Part shown: piece by piece, positions 24,500 to 32,159 of the stretch
How positions within the stretch are numbered: position 1 is the first letter of the stretch
Layout: every line of letters begins with the position of its first letter
Source: Treponema sp.
Lineage (GTDB): Bacteria; Spirochaetota; Spirochaetia; Treponematales; Treponemataceae
Length of the DNA stretch: 32,432 bases
Direction: 5' to 3'
Assembly (NCBI GenBank): GCA_016297415.1
Contig: JAEDGQ010000010.1
Span: forward strand, 1-32,432
Made by a program: the position numbers and the translations under genes
The notes under the pieces: generated by a model
What the model was told of the DNA's origin: nothing
What the model saw: the letters and a program-made list of their open reading frames with translations, nothing else
The model's database searches: none

Positions 24500-25552
24500 C
24501 TATTTCTGAATCCAGATATAAGCCGTTGCTGAACTTGCTCCAACTTTTTCTATTAATCCTTCTTTTACAAGCTCTGCTAGAGTTCTTTCCACAGTTTTAG
24601 TGCTGATGTCAGGACATTTTTCCAGAATTTCTTTTTTATTTATTTTACCCACTGTATTTTGAATTAGCCGCTTGATTCTTTCTGATTTTGATATCTTACT
24701 GCCCGAAAGATATTCAATGCGACTTTCAAACTCATTTGATGCTTTTATCAGAATACCAAGATAGTATTTTACGAACGGTTCATAGAGATTTTTGTTTTCA
24801 TGCCAGCCATAGGAACAGTCCTGTAATGCTTCATAGTAAGTTTCTTTTGAAGATTCAATAAGCAACTCAAGACTTATGTATTTTCCAACAATGAATCCTG
24901 CCCTGTAAAACAGAAGAAGTGTAAGAAGCCTGCTCATTCTTCCGTTGCCGTCTTCAAAAGGGTGGATGCACAAAAAATCTAAGATGAACATTGGTATTAA
25001 AAGCAGCTTATCAGTTTTATTGCTATTCCAGGCTTTCAGGAATGTTTCTGTCATTTGATGCATTGCTTCTTCTGTCTCGAAAGCAGGAACTGGAACAAAT
25101 CTGAATATTTGAACTCCGCTGGAATCCGTTTCTGCAATTATGTTATCACTTGATTTGAATTTGCCACCAAAACCATTTTTGTTATATGAATACAAATCTC
25201 TATGAAGCTGCTGGATTATGTTTGAGGTTGGAGTAATATAATCATAATTTTCATGAATTGTAGAAAGAACATCCCTGTAACCAGAAATTTCCTGTTCATT
25301 TCTGTTTCGAGGTTCAGACTTTTGAGACATCAACTCTTCCAGTCGTTTATCTGTAGTAAAAATACCTTCAATTCTGTTTGATGATTTTGTGCTTTGGATT
25401 TTGGCAATTTCCATTAAAGTGTTAAGTTCATCTTTTTTTGCTTCAACAAAAAGCTGCTGTCTGCCCTTATGTTCATAGATGGTGCTCAACAGATGGACAT
25501 TTTCAGGAGTCAATAATTTTTTTGCGTTTTCATTATATTCAAAATTGTGCAT
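24500..25552 (-). CDS. Fic family protein with winged-helix C-terminus
   Basis: The predicted protein has 350 aa. The Fic motif IHPFEDGNGRMSR (core H197-R205) is intact, so AMP or another nucleotide-derived group can probably be transferred to target proteins. An N-terminal inhibitory motif SNRIEG (58-63, pattern S/T-x3-E-G/N) marks a class II, self-inhibited Fic protein. Residues of about 285-350 look like a winged helix (ISKSERIKRLIQ, KKEILEKCPDISTKTVERTL, LVKEGLIEKVG). A perfect 13-bp inverted repeat lies 27 bp upstream of the start, which suits autoregulation by that domain. No partner antitoxin gene is adjacent; inhibition is built in. Confidence 0.92.
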   Translation of the reverse strand: MHNFEYNENAKKLLTPENVHLLSTIYEHKGRQQLFVEAKKDELNTLMEIAKIQSTKSSNRIEGIFTTDKRLEELMSQKSEPRNRNEQEISGYRDVLSTIHENYDYITPTSNIIQQLHRDLYSYNKNGFGGKFKSSDNIIAETDSSGVQIFRFVPVPAFETEEAMHQMTETFLKAWNSNKTDKLLLIPMFILDFLCIHPFEDGNGRMSRLLTLLLFYRAGFIVGKYISLELLIESSKETYYEALQDCSYGWHENKNLYEPFVKYYLGILIKASNEFESRIEYLSGSKISKSERIKRLIQNTVGKINKKEILEKCPDISTKTVERTLAELVKEGLIEKVGASSATAYIWIQK

Positions 25553-25578
25553 TATATATCTCTACCCCAAAAACCAAT

Positions 25579-25613
25579 TCTCTATGTCATTATATATTAA
25601 AATGACATAGAGA
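25579..25613. promoter_or_regulatory. 13-bp inverted repeat, candidate operator of the Fic gene
   Basis: TCTCTATGTCATT (25579-25591) and AATGACATAGAGA (25601-25613) are perfect inverted repeats around a 9-nt AT-only loop. The position is 27 bp upstream of the Fic start, where a promoter is expected. I see no matching second site. Confidence 0.6.
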
Positions 25614-25711
25614 GCAATCGAAAAACAGAGCAATTAGTGTCATGCATAACTTCCCTGACCGCTTCGCACAACTCAGTGTGCTTGCACACAGGCATCGTTC
25701 ACGCGGGGACT

Positions 25712-26080
25712 TTATAAAAGCTGATTATTAATTTCATTTGCAACATTGTCCATATCCGGATAGATGAAAGCTTCTGTAATACATAGTTTTTCAAGTTCTT
25801 TTATAATGTCATCTTTCTTTTCTGGTGGAATCAATGCTACTTGTTGAACGCCGTTTTTATCCCTATAAAACAATCTTTGTATATCAAATGGGTCTATTCT
25901 GAATTGTTTGATTTTATTTTCGTCTGAATACGGTATTACTTTCTTGAATTTTAATTCCCATGTATCCATTCCGCGAAAATGCTTTCTCCAAGGTGAAATT
26001 TTATATAGATGGTCAAAAGTAATATTTTCACAATTCATAATATAATCAAATAAGTCTTCAGTTTTTTCTGTATTTCCATT
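25712..26080 (-). pseudogene. FRG-domain protein, C-terminal remnant
   Basis: The ATG-started frame (25712-26038) is 108 aa, but the frame is open 14 codons further upstream with protein-like sequence (NTEKTEDLFDYI) to a TGA at 26081-26083. The C-terminal part, ALIPPEKKDDIIKELEKL followed by CITEAFIYPDMDNVANEI, matches my memory of the end of FRG domains, where an Ile-Pro stretch and 'LFPDLDGLA'-like residues close the domain. The N-terminal FRG core is missing, so this is probably a truncated relic. It could instead be a short independent protein; confidence in the family is moderate. Confidence 0.55.
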
Positions 26081-26137
26081 TCAATTTAACGCGTTTTAAT
26101 CTGTTAATTTTAATCTGATTATTGAAATATTAATTGC

Positions 26138-26548
26138 ATGAGTTTGCAGGAAATTTTTTTTGATAATCTTAAATTCTTTAGAAAACAGAAAAAACTTACT
26201 CAGATGGAACTTACACTTGCCATCGACAAGGGGTACAATTACATAAACGGTGTTGAACAGGGCAAACTCTTTCCATCCGTTGAAGTCATTGAAAAACTTG
26301 CCGAAGTTCTGGAAATAAGCCCTGCCGCTCTTTTTGACGAAAATTCCATCGCAAAAAACATAATAAAACTTAACATTGTTTTAAATCGCAACTTTTCGCT
26401 AAAAGCGATAAAGTTGTTGGCTTTGAAAACAGTGAAAGTTTCACATCTTTTATTACTACAATTAAAGTATTTTATATTCTGTATTAGAAATTCCGTCTTT
26501 AAATTCTTCTACAGACTTTTTTTTCCCTTTTATCATATCTGCGACTAG
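26138..26548 (+). pseudogene. XRE-type HTH regulator, 5' part, apparently split by the FokI-like cassette
   Basis: Residues of about 7-62 form a Cro/C1-type helix-turn-helix (FFRKQKKLTQMELTLAIDKG, YINGVEQGKLFPSVEVI), followed by LFDENSIAKNIIKLN. After about residue 79 the sequence turns into an unusual hydrophobic tail (HLLLLQLKYFIFCIRNSVFKF) that runs 87 nt into the 3' end of the convergent restriction gene. That tail is probably not native. A plausible original C-terminus lies on the other side of the cassette at 30241-30360, on the same strand. No good ribosome binding site precedes the start. Confidence 0.65.
26390..26420. repeat. Hairpin at the left edge of the FokI-like cassette
   Basis: CAACTTT-TCGCT pairs with AGCGA-T-AAAGTTG around an AAA loop, near the point where the XRE reading frame stops looking native. 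No T-tract follows. Its meaning is unknown; it could mark the end of the inserted DNA or be a terminator of the donor locus. Confidence 0.4.
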
Positions 26549-28213
26549 CAAAGCTGTGACTATAGGCATTGCAGTTCCTTTTACATTATTCACCATAGAA
26601 ATTTTTTCTAATTTATCCTTTATGTCACCTTTGAATGAACCTGAAACAAACATGAAATAAAATTCGTCCACGGTGTCTGGGAAAATTTTCCACCATTCAT
26701 TTGGATTTTGATTTGTATCTCTAAGTTGATTTTCACGAATATATCTTAGCATCTCATCACGCTGGTTTATTGGTAAAGTATAACCTTTTGAGTATGCTTT
26801 CATATCTACAATAATTCCGTAGTGACTTTCAGGACTATTTGTATATAATACACCATCAGGTTTACTCGCTCCGCCCAAGTGATCTCCGTTAAAATTACAT
26901 TCATGCAAAAATAATTCCATGACTTTCATTTCAAACAAACGATTTTGAGTACTGTCGAAAGCTAAATCCATAAGCGACAAATATTCATGGGAAATATTTT
27001 TAAGTTTTCTTCGAACTTCTTCTTTTTCAATTGAAAGTTCAGTTTTCTCTGCTAAATCTTTATAGTGTGGAATAGGAAACTCGATTATTGAATCTTTGAA
27101 TTCTGCTTCATTTTCAAAAATAGAAAAATCAATTCCCAAATTTATAAAACCAAGAATATCATCATGAACTGTTTCTGGAATTTCTGTAAGACCATAAATT
27201 GATAAGAACTTACATGCTTCTTCAAAAGTGCATCTTCTTTTTTTGTCTTCAAAGAATTTCAGGAGCAAAGCACGCCTATATCGTAAATATTCACGATTTT
27301 TACCTTTTGTTGCAAACATTTCATACGAAACAATTTTCTTGTTTTTGCCATGTCTACTATTTCCAGAAGAGTTTCTTAAATATCGTTCTCCTATGGGAGT
27401 AATTGTAAAACCGCCAAGTTTGTCACTGACCATGCGTGAACCATATTGAACTTGAATTTCTTTCGATGCATTTTCTAATAACCCAAGGCTTACGAGCCAT
27501 TGAGAAATAGTTCTTGCATATTTGTCAGAAGAGCTTTCCCAATCAGAACGAATTTTACTGCGTTCCTCAGAACTTTCTGTTGATGCAATAGCTGCAATTA
27601 TGCTTGACAATGGATAGGAAATAAAACCATCTTCTCCTGTAAAACCTAATTTTTCACCAAGTTCAAATTTTGTTAGCACGGTTCCTGGAATTTTGAGCAA
27701 AGACATAATTCTGTATGCTGGTGGATAAGATAGAACTGCATTTATTAAGAGTTCTTTATTCTTTTTTTCATCGTTCTCTGCAACAAGTTTTTTTCCTGCT
27801 TCTGTAATTGAAAATGTATCATTATCATAATTGTAATTTATAAATCCAAAGCACTGTGCCCATCTGATAAAATTATCTGCTGGCCAGTCACCAATATAAT
27901 CTCTTTTCTGTCCTTTTACAGCAGCTTGAACAATACCATCACATGGAGATTCACTTCTTGGATTTGAATGACCGCCAATGAGCATTTTATAATTCAATGC
28001 TATTGGTCGACTTTCCAATGCTTTTAACATTTCATCTCTTCCATCTTGAGGTCGAACAAGTTTTGGAATTAATGTATTTTTTAACAAGTTATGAAAATCA
28101 GTTGTTTCATCAAAAATGGCAACTACATTACAAAGAGAATTCAGGTTTCCTGAATCTTGAACCCAACCAAACGCCCTTGTTTTTTTCGAATTAATTTCTA
28201 TTATATTAAACAT
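26462..28213 (-). CDS. FokI-like type IIS restriction endonuclease
   Basis: At 583 aa it has the same length as FokI and is collinear with it throughout, as I remember that sequence. The recognition region shows RAFGWVQD (13-20; FokI has RTFGWVQN), SESPCDGIVQAAV (87-99), WPADNFIRWA and SSDKYART. The nuclease domain shows HLGGASKPDGVLYT, IIVDMKAYSKGY and NPNEWWKIFP. The catalytic set is D453, D470 and K472, with exactly the D-17-D-2-K spacing of FokI D450/D467/K469. It should cut at a fixed distance from GGATG after dimerising. AAGGAAG lies 6 nt before the start and overlaps the stop of the methyltransferase gene, so translation is probably coupled and R follows M. The gene is visibly more AT-rich than the suf genes, which suggests recent transfer. 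Confidence 0.95.
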   Translation of the reverse strand: MFNIIEINSKKTRAFGWVQDSGNLNSLCNVVAIFDETTDFHNLLKNTLIPKLVRPQDGRDEMLKALESRPIALNYKMLIGGHSNPRSESPCDGIVQAAVKGQKRDYIGDWPADNFIRWAQCFGFINYNYDNDTFSITEAGKKLVAENDEKKNKELLINAVLSYPPAYRIMSLLKIPGTVLTKFELGEKLGFTGEDGFISYPLSSIIAAIASTESSEERSKIRSDWESSSDKYARTISQWLVSLGLLENASKEIQVQYGSRMVSDKLGGFTITPIGERYLRNSSGNSRHGKNKKIVSYEMFATKGKNREYLRYRRALLLKFFEDKKRRCTFEEACKFLSIYGLTEIPETVHDDILGFINLGIDFSIFENEAEFKDSIIEFPIPHYKDLAEKTELSIEKEEVRRKLKNISHEYLSLMDLAFDSTQNRLFEMKVMELFLHECNFNGDHLGGASKPDGVLYTNSPESHYGIIVDMKAYSKGYTLPINQRDEMLRYIRENQLRDTNQNPNEWWKIFPDTVDEFYFMFVSGSFKGDIKDKLEKISMVNNVKGTAMPIVTALLVADMIKGKKKSVEEFKDGISNTEYKIL

Positions 28214-28222
28214 AATTCTTCC

Positions 28223-30166
28223 TTAATAGTTTGTAATAAGAACTTCATCACTTCCTGTTCGATTTGTGTTGTAACTTGAATTTGAATAATCCATGTTCAA
28301 ATGGTGAGTATTATATTTTCTTGCCCATTCAACCAAAACTGAATTTGTTTTACCTTTATGTGTAAATACATTAGAAAGTGCAAACCTAATTTTTCTATCA
28401 TTTAGTTTATCAAGTAGTTCATACAATTTTTTATCTGAATCTTCTGTCCAATTTTTAAAACCTCGATTTCCATCATTATATGAACCTGTTGTAATTAAAT
28501 ATGGAGGATCACAATACACAAAATCATTTTCATTAAAATTATCAAAGGAAAATTCTAAATAATCGTAAGAAAGAAATTCTGCATTCGATTTTTTGATTTT
28601 TGTAACAAAATTAATCAAATTCTGCCGCATAGTTTCAGAAAATTGGCTTCTATTTCGTCCAAAAGGATTATTGTATTCATGTGCATTGTTGAATCGAAAC
28701 TGATAATTGAATGAATAGCATGATAGAACATATAGATCGATTGGATCTCGTGTTTTATTATAATGCTCGCGAAACTTCAAAAAAGATTCTTCATTTGTCA
28801 TAGAAAGATTCCATTTTTGAATTGTTGAATTTATTTGAGAAAGAAGTTTATCTAAATCAATAGATACAAAACTTTTAAACATCTGCATAATAATTGTGTT
28901 CATATCATTGAAAATCAGTTTTTTGCAGTTAGCATTTATTCCGATATTACAACCACCACTGAACAAATCAACAAATGTATTTATGTCTTTTGGAAGCAAA
29001 GGCATTATTTGAGGTAAAAGTTTATATTTACCACCAACATAATTTAGAGGACTTTTTATATATTTCTTTCCATTCAAGTCCACTTTTGTAATTTCTTTAT
29101 TAACATCGAGTTCATCTGAAACTTTTGAAAAATCGTATACTTTATCTTGTTTTTTCTGAATGTAAAACAAATACTCATAAACTTCACTTGCATCGTATAT
29201 TTTGCTTTTATATTTTCGATATGGAATTTTTTGCAAAGAAAATGTGGAAGCAAAGCCATTATCTTTCATTGTTTTTTCAATAAAGTCAGATGACATCAAT
29301 CCCTGTGAACTATAGCTTAAAATTAAGTGAGTAAAATCTGCATTTTTTATAAGCTGCTCAAAAGCGTCATTTACTTCTGATTTTGAACAGAATACAGATT
29401 TTTGCTCCGAATACGGTCGCATTCCAGTAATTCCAGAAAGAGGAGGATTATCATAACGGGCTATTGTTTCCAAAACATGATAATTTGGAGCATATTGCCG
29501 AGTATTATACGGAGGATCAATGTACAGAATATCACCTGAAATATGTTTTATTAGATTAAAAACATCCTCATTAAATGCTGAATTTTTTTTTCGATTGTTT
29601 TCTATCTCAAATTTTGGAAGTTCTATTTTTTTTAATGCACGCTTATCCCAATTTTTTAGATATGCGCCATAAGTTCCTGTGATATTTGAAATAAAAGGAA
29701 CAGCTTCTATAAGACTTGCTAAAAGGTAGTAATATTCTTCTTCTGTCAGAATATTTTCTTTTTTCCATTGTTCAATCATAAAACGAATGAAATCAATTCT
29801 CCGAGCATTTTCTTCAGTAAAATACATTCTATTATCTTTGCCAGCTGGTGAATAATTTTCTGCAATAAAATTTGAATTAACAGTTGTCAGAGAGTCTTTT
29901 TCCAAAAATGTAAAAGGATCTCCAATTTTTGATTTTAATTTAGAAAAAGTCAGTATCTTATTATTTTCAACAAGAGCCTTTTGAATTACATACGAAAAAT
30001 AAAGCGAGTCATTTGAAATAATTCTGTATTTTGTTTTAAAATGCCGAGCAACAGAAGCAGTTCCACTAAAAATATCACAAAAAGACTCTTGTGGATTATT
30101 TATATTGTTTTGTATGCAACTTTCTATTTCATGTAATAAATTTACTTTACTTCCAATATAGCGCAT
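28223..30166 (-). CDS. FokI-like two-domain adenine-N6 DNA methyltransferase
   Basis: The 647-aa length equals that of M.FokI. It fuses two complete D12-class (Dam-like) methyltransferases, each needed for one strand of an asymmetric site. The N-terminal half starts RYIGSKVNLL and has FSGTAS (33-38) and DPPY (217-220). The C-terminal half starts SPLNYVGGKYKLL (372-384) and has LFSGG (401-405) and DPPYLITTGSYNDGNRGF (553-570). The first AdoMet loop reads FSGTA where the usual form is FSGTG. It protects host DNA against the nuclease whose gene begins 9 bp downstream. Three GGATG motifs lie within 70 bp upstream of its start. Confidence 0.95.
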   Translation of the reverse strand: MRYIGSKVNLLHEIESCIQNNINNPQESFCDIFSGTASVARHFKTKYRIISNDSLYFSYVIQKALVENNKILTFSKLKSKIGDPFTFLEKDSLTTVNSNFIAENYSPAGKDNRMYFTEENARRIDFIRFMIEQWKKENILTEEEYYYLLASLIEAVPFISNITGTYGAYLKNWDKRALKKIELPKFEIENNRKKNSAFNEDVFNLIKHISGDILYIDPPYNTRQYAPNYHVLETIARYDNPPLSGITGMRPYSEQKSVFCSKSEVNDAFEQLIKNADFTHLILSYSSQGLMSSDFIEKTMKDNGFASTFSLQKIPYRKYKSKIYDASEVYEYLFYIQKKQDKVYDFSKVSDELDVNKEITKVDLNGKKYIKSPLNYVGGKYKLLPQIMPLLPKDINTFVDLFSGGCNIGINANCKKLIFNDMNTIIMQMFKSFVSIDLDKLLSQINSTIQKWNLSMTNEESFLKFREHYNKTRDPIDLYVLSCYSFNYQFRFNNAHEYNNPFGRNRSQFSETMRQNLINFVTKIKKSNAEFLSYDYLEFSFDNFNENDFVYCDPPYLITTGSYNDGNRGFKNWTEDSDKKLYELLDKLNDRKIRFALSNVFTHKGKTNSVLVEWARKYNTHHLNMDYSNSSYNTNRTGSDEVLITNY

Positions 30167-30175
30167 TATCTATCA

Positions 30176-30235
30176 CATCCGTTTACATCCTACCTTAACA
30201 GAAATTTCAATATATATCAATAAAAAATTACATCC
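30176..30235 (-). promoter_or_regulatory. Cluster of three FokI-type sites (GGATG) upstream of the methyltransferase gene
   Basis: CATCC occurs at 30176-30180, 30186-30190 and 30231-30235, so on the gene's strand GGATG is read three times, each followed by T. The first two are exactly 10 bp apart. All lie 9-70 bp before the ATG, where promoter and leader are expected. This arrangement suits control of expression by binding or methylation of the system's own site. Confidence 0.6.
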
Positions 30236-30240
30236 ACAGC

Positions 30241-30360
30241 GGCTCACTGAGCCGTCCGTCTAACAAAGAATATCTTGCAGAAGAAATATCAAAAGATTTA
30301 AGAACAGCCCTTTTACTGGATTTTAAGAAAGAACTGACCAAAATCCTTGACAGCTATTAA
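30241..30360 (+). pseudogene. Probable 3' end of the split XRE regulator gene
   Basis: An open frame without a start codon ends at TAA (30358-30360). From 30262 it reads NKEYLAEEISKDLRTALL and then LDFKKELTKILDSY, a charged helical tail such as closes small treponemal XRE regulators. It has the same strand and the right order to complete the gene begun at 26138. The join could lie at a shared TAAC (left CTTAAC, right TCTAAC). The frame is open back to 30199, but only the part from about 30262 looks native. No family match was tested. Confidence 0.5.
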
Positions 30361-30415
30361 TTCTTTTACAGCCGCGTAAAGGATTGTAGTGGCGGCGAAG
30401 CCGTTCTGGAGTGGC

Positions 30416-30440
30416 GGTGGTTGAGCTTGTCGAAACCACC
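30416..30440. repeat. Short palindromic repeat upstream of sufD
   Basis: GGTGGTT (30416-30422) pairs with AACCACC (30434-30440). It is related to the element at 2806-2880. It is surrounded by further small GC hairpins (CGGCGAAGCCG near 30393 and 30485) filling the gap up to sufD. Confidence 0.65.
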
Positions 30441-30505
30441 AAAACGGAAGAATGAAGCGGCAGCGGAACCACGGAAAGCCTGACGGCGAAGCCGGTACAC
30501 CCTTA

Positions 30506-30534
30506 TTTTCACAAACTTTTTTTTTCGGTAAAAT
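30506..30534 (+). promoter_or_regulatory. Candidate promoter directly upstream of sufD
   Basis: TTTTCA (30506-30511) and TAAAAT (30529-30534) are spaced by 17 bp, with the ATG of sufD 7 bp after the -10 box. There is no Shine-Dalgarno sequence. Such matches are common in AT-rich DNA, so this is tentative, but sufD needs its own promoter if the operon is split. Confidence 0.35.
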
Positions 30535-30541
30535 AAAACAA

Positions 30542-31465
30542 ATGTCAAAAACTTTATCCATTAAAAACATAAACACTTCTCCTGCCCTCACATGGAACTG
30601 GCTCAAAATGAACCGGGCTTCTGTTGAAGTTGACGCTGACGAAAGCGTAATCCGCGACTCAAAAGAAATCTGCGGCTCTCAGGTGATTCATCTTGATTTT
30701 GAAGACGGCAAAAATTATAGTCACGAACAGACTGTCACTGCGGAAGAAGGCAAAGAAATTACCGTAATCCTGGACTACTCTTCCCTTCCGGAAGCAGGTG
30801 GTTTTTCTACTATTAAAACAAAACTTATTGCAAAACCTTACTCAAAAATTCACCTTGTTAAAGTTCAGCTTCTGGGAAGCAATTTTGTTCAGATTGATGA
30901 AACTTATGGCGAATGTGATGACAATGCCCGGATTGAAGTGACTCAGATTGAACTGGGCGGCTCAAAAGTTTTTGCTCAGGTTAAGAATGAACTTAAGGGC
31001 TACAAATCAAAATTCAATTCTTCCACTGCATACATTACAAAAGACAATCAGGTTCTGGATTTGAACTATGTTTCAAACCACACTGGTGCTGCTACTGAAA
31101 CAAAAATGATTGTAAAAGGCGTTGTTGACGGTAAATCAAGCAAAACATACCGTGGTACAATCGATTTTAAGAATGGCTGTGCCGGTGCGGTGGGCGATGA
31201 ACAGGAAGAAGTTCTTATTTTGTCCCCTGCTGCAGTTAACAAGTCCCTGCCGACAATTCTCTGCGACGAAGAAGATGTTTCAGGAACTCACGGTGCAACT
31301 TTAGGCCGTCTTGGAAACGAAGAGCTTTTCTACTTTCAATCCCGTGGCATCAGCGAAAAAGAAGCAGAAAAAATTATGACCCGTGCAAAAGTTATGGCCG
31401 TTGCCCAGAATATTCCTGATGAGCAGACTGTAGAAAAAATTAAAAAATATCTTGGAGAAGAATAA
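30542..31465 (+). CDS. sufD: Fe-S cluster assembly protein SufD
   Basis: The predicted protein has 307 aa and is a short member of the SufB/SufD beta-helix family. The start at 30542 (MSKTLSIKNINTSPALTWNW) is preferred; the longer frame from 30452 reads through repeat DNA. The C-terminal part is typical: EEDVSGTHGATLGRLGNEELFY with the conserved SufD histidine, then FQSRGISEKEAEKIM. It should complete the SufBC2D complex with sufC and sufB, which lie about 7.1 kb upstream beyond mobile and defence genes. No sufS or sufU follows within the remaining 970 bp, so those genes have moved away or lie beyond further insertions. Confidence 0.92.
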   Translation: MSKTLSIKNINTSPALTWNWLKMNRASVEVDADESVIRDSKEICGSQVIHLDFEDGKNYSHEQTVTAEEGKEITVILDYSSLPEAGGFSTIKTKLIAKPYSKIHLVKVQLLGSNFVQIDETYGECDDNARIEVTQIELGGSKVFAQVKNELKGYKSKFNSSTAYITKDNQVLDLNYVSNHTGAATETKMIVKGVVDGKSSKTYRGTIDFKNGCAGAVGDEQEEVLILSPAAVNKSLPTILCDEEDVSGTHGATLGRLGNEELFYFQSRGISEKEAEKIMTRAKVMAVAQNIPDEQTVEKIKKYLGEE

Positions 31466-32095
31466 GGGCGTCTCCGGCTAAAGCCGGCCGGGTGTTCCGG
31501 CCCTCGCTAACGCTCGTCTAAAGACGCTTCGCGGGCCTCCATACCCTGACGCATAAATAAAAAAATCCGGCATGCCCTACCGAAAAACTAATTAGCCTGA
31601 AATTCGAGTTTTCTAAATTAACCGTAATCTGAAAAAGTTTTGATAAAAGTCCAGATTGCGGTTAATCATATAAGCTGCAATGCTATAGAAATCCTGCATC
31701 CGCAAATATTGTCCCCTTTTCAACTTCTGCCAGTTTTTCTGATATTAAATTCATACATTAAATTGCCTTTCAGGCTCTTAAAAAACATGCAGGTTAAGTT
31801 GTAAATTTGTTCGTACATAAGCGTAACTCTTTTTGATTTTTTTTGTGATGATAAAATTTTAAAGATTTACGCTTTTTTTTGAAAATACTTGATTTCAGAA
31901 TTACTCTTTCATTTTTTATTTTAAATTTAAGAATGAATTGGGGACAGACCTTGTTTGAAAAGCTTACCTGCGAGCTTGCTTGCGTGAGAGATTGGAGCAC
32001 CGCCGAAGGCGTTCCGAAGCGAAGCGAAGGAATGGAGCGATAGCGGAAGTGCGCAAAGCTCGACGGCTTTAGCCGGCACGCCCGAAAAAACTTCT
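31466..32095. other. Gene-free stretch with GC-rich inverted elements and a long hairpin
   Basis: No credible gene is present between sufD and the XRE regulator. GC-rich blocks at 31466-31555 and about 31970-32095 are related in opposite orientation: GGGCGTCTCCGGCTAAAGCC at the left and, on the minus strand, GGGCGTGCCGGCTAAAGCCG at the right. Between them lie a hairpin (TTAACCGTAATCTG, 31618-31631, with CAGATTGCGGTTAA, 31652-31665) and an inverted pair of TGTCCCC / GGGGACA (about 31707 and 31940). The rest is AT-rich with long T-runs. Confidence 0.6.
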
Positions 32096-32145
32096 AAACA
32101 TTGACTTATCGTGATTTATTTTAACAAAAATCCCAAAATCTAAGG

Positions 32146-32151
32146 TATAAT
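32146..32151 (+). promoter_or_regulatory. -10 element of the XRE regulator, leaderless start
   Basis: There is a perfect TATAAT, with the ATG of the regulator 8 bp downstream and no Shine-Dalgarno sequence. No clear -35 box is visible at 17 bp; TTAACA is 19 bp away. Confidence 0.5.
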
Positions 32152-32159
32152 GATTATCC

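Noticed and set aside
26376..26487. Alternative frame reading KSDKVVGFENSESF near the left cassette edge
   Set aside because: It looks protein-like but has no start codon and is under 40 codons. It could be a scrap of a donor gene; too short to annotate.
30255..30265. GTCTAAC resembling an integron attC end
   Set aside because: No partner GTTRRRY site lies at a suitable distance on either side and no integrase gene is present, so the match is most likely chance.
30452..30541. Longer start for sufD
   Set aside because: The extra 30 residues are translated from the GC-rich repeat region and do not look like SufD. The 30542 start gives a SufD-like N-terminus.
31700..31960. IS200/RAYT-type insertion suggested by TGTCCCC and GGGGACAGACC
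   Set aside because: Only short end-like motifs are present. There is no transposase fragment and the ends do not match beyond seven bases.
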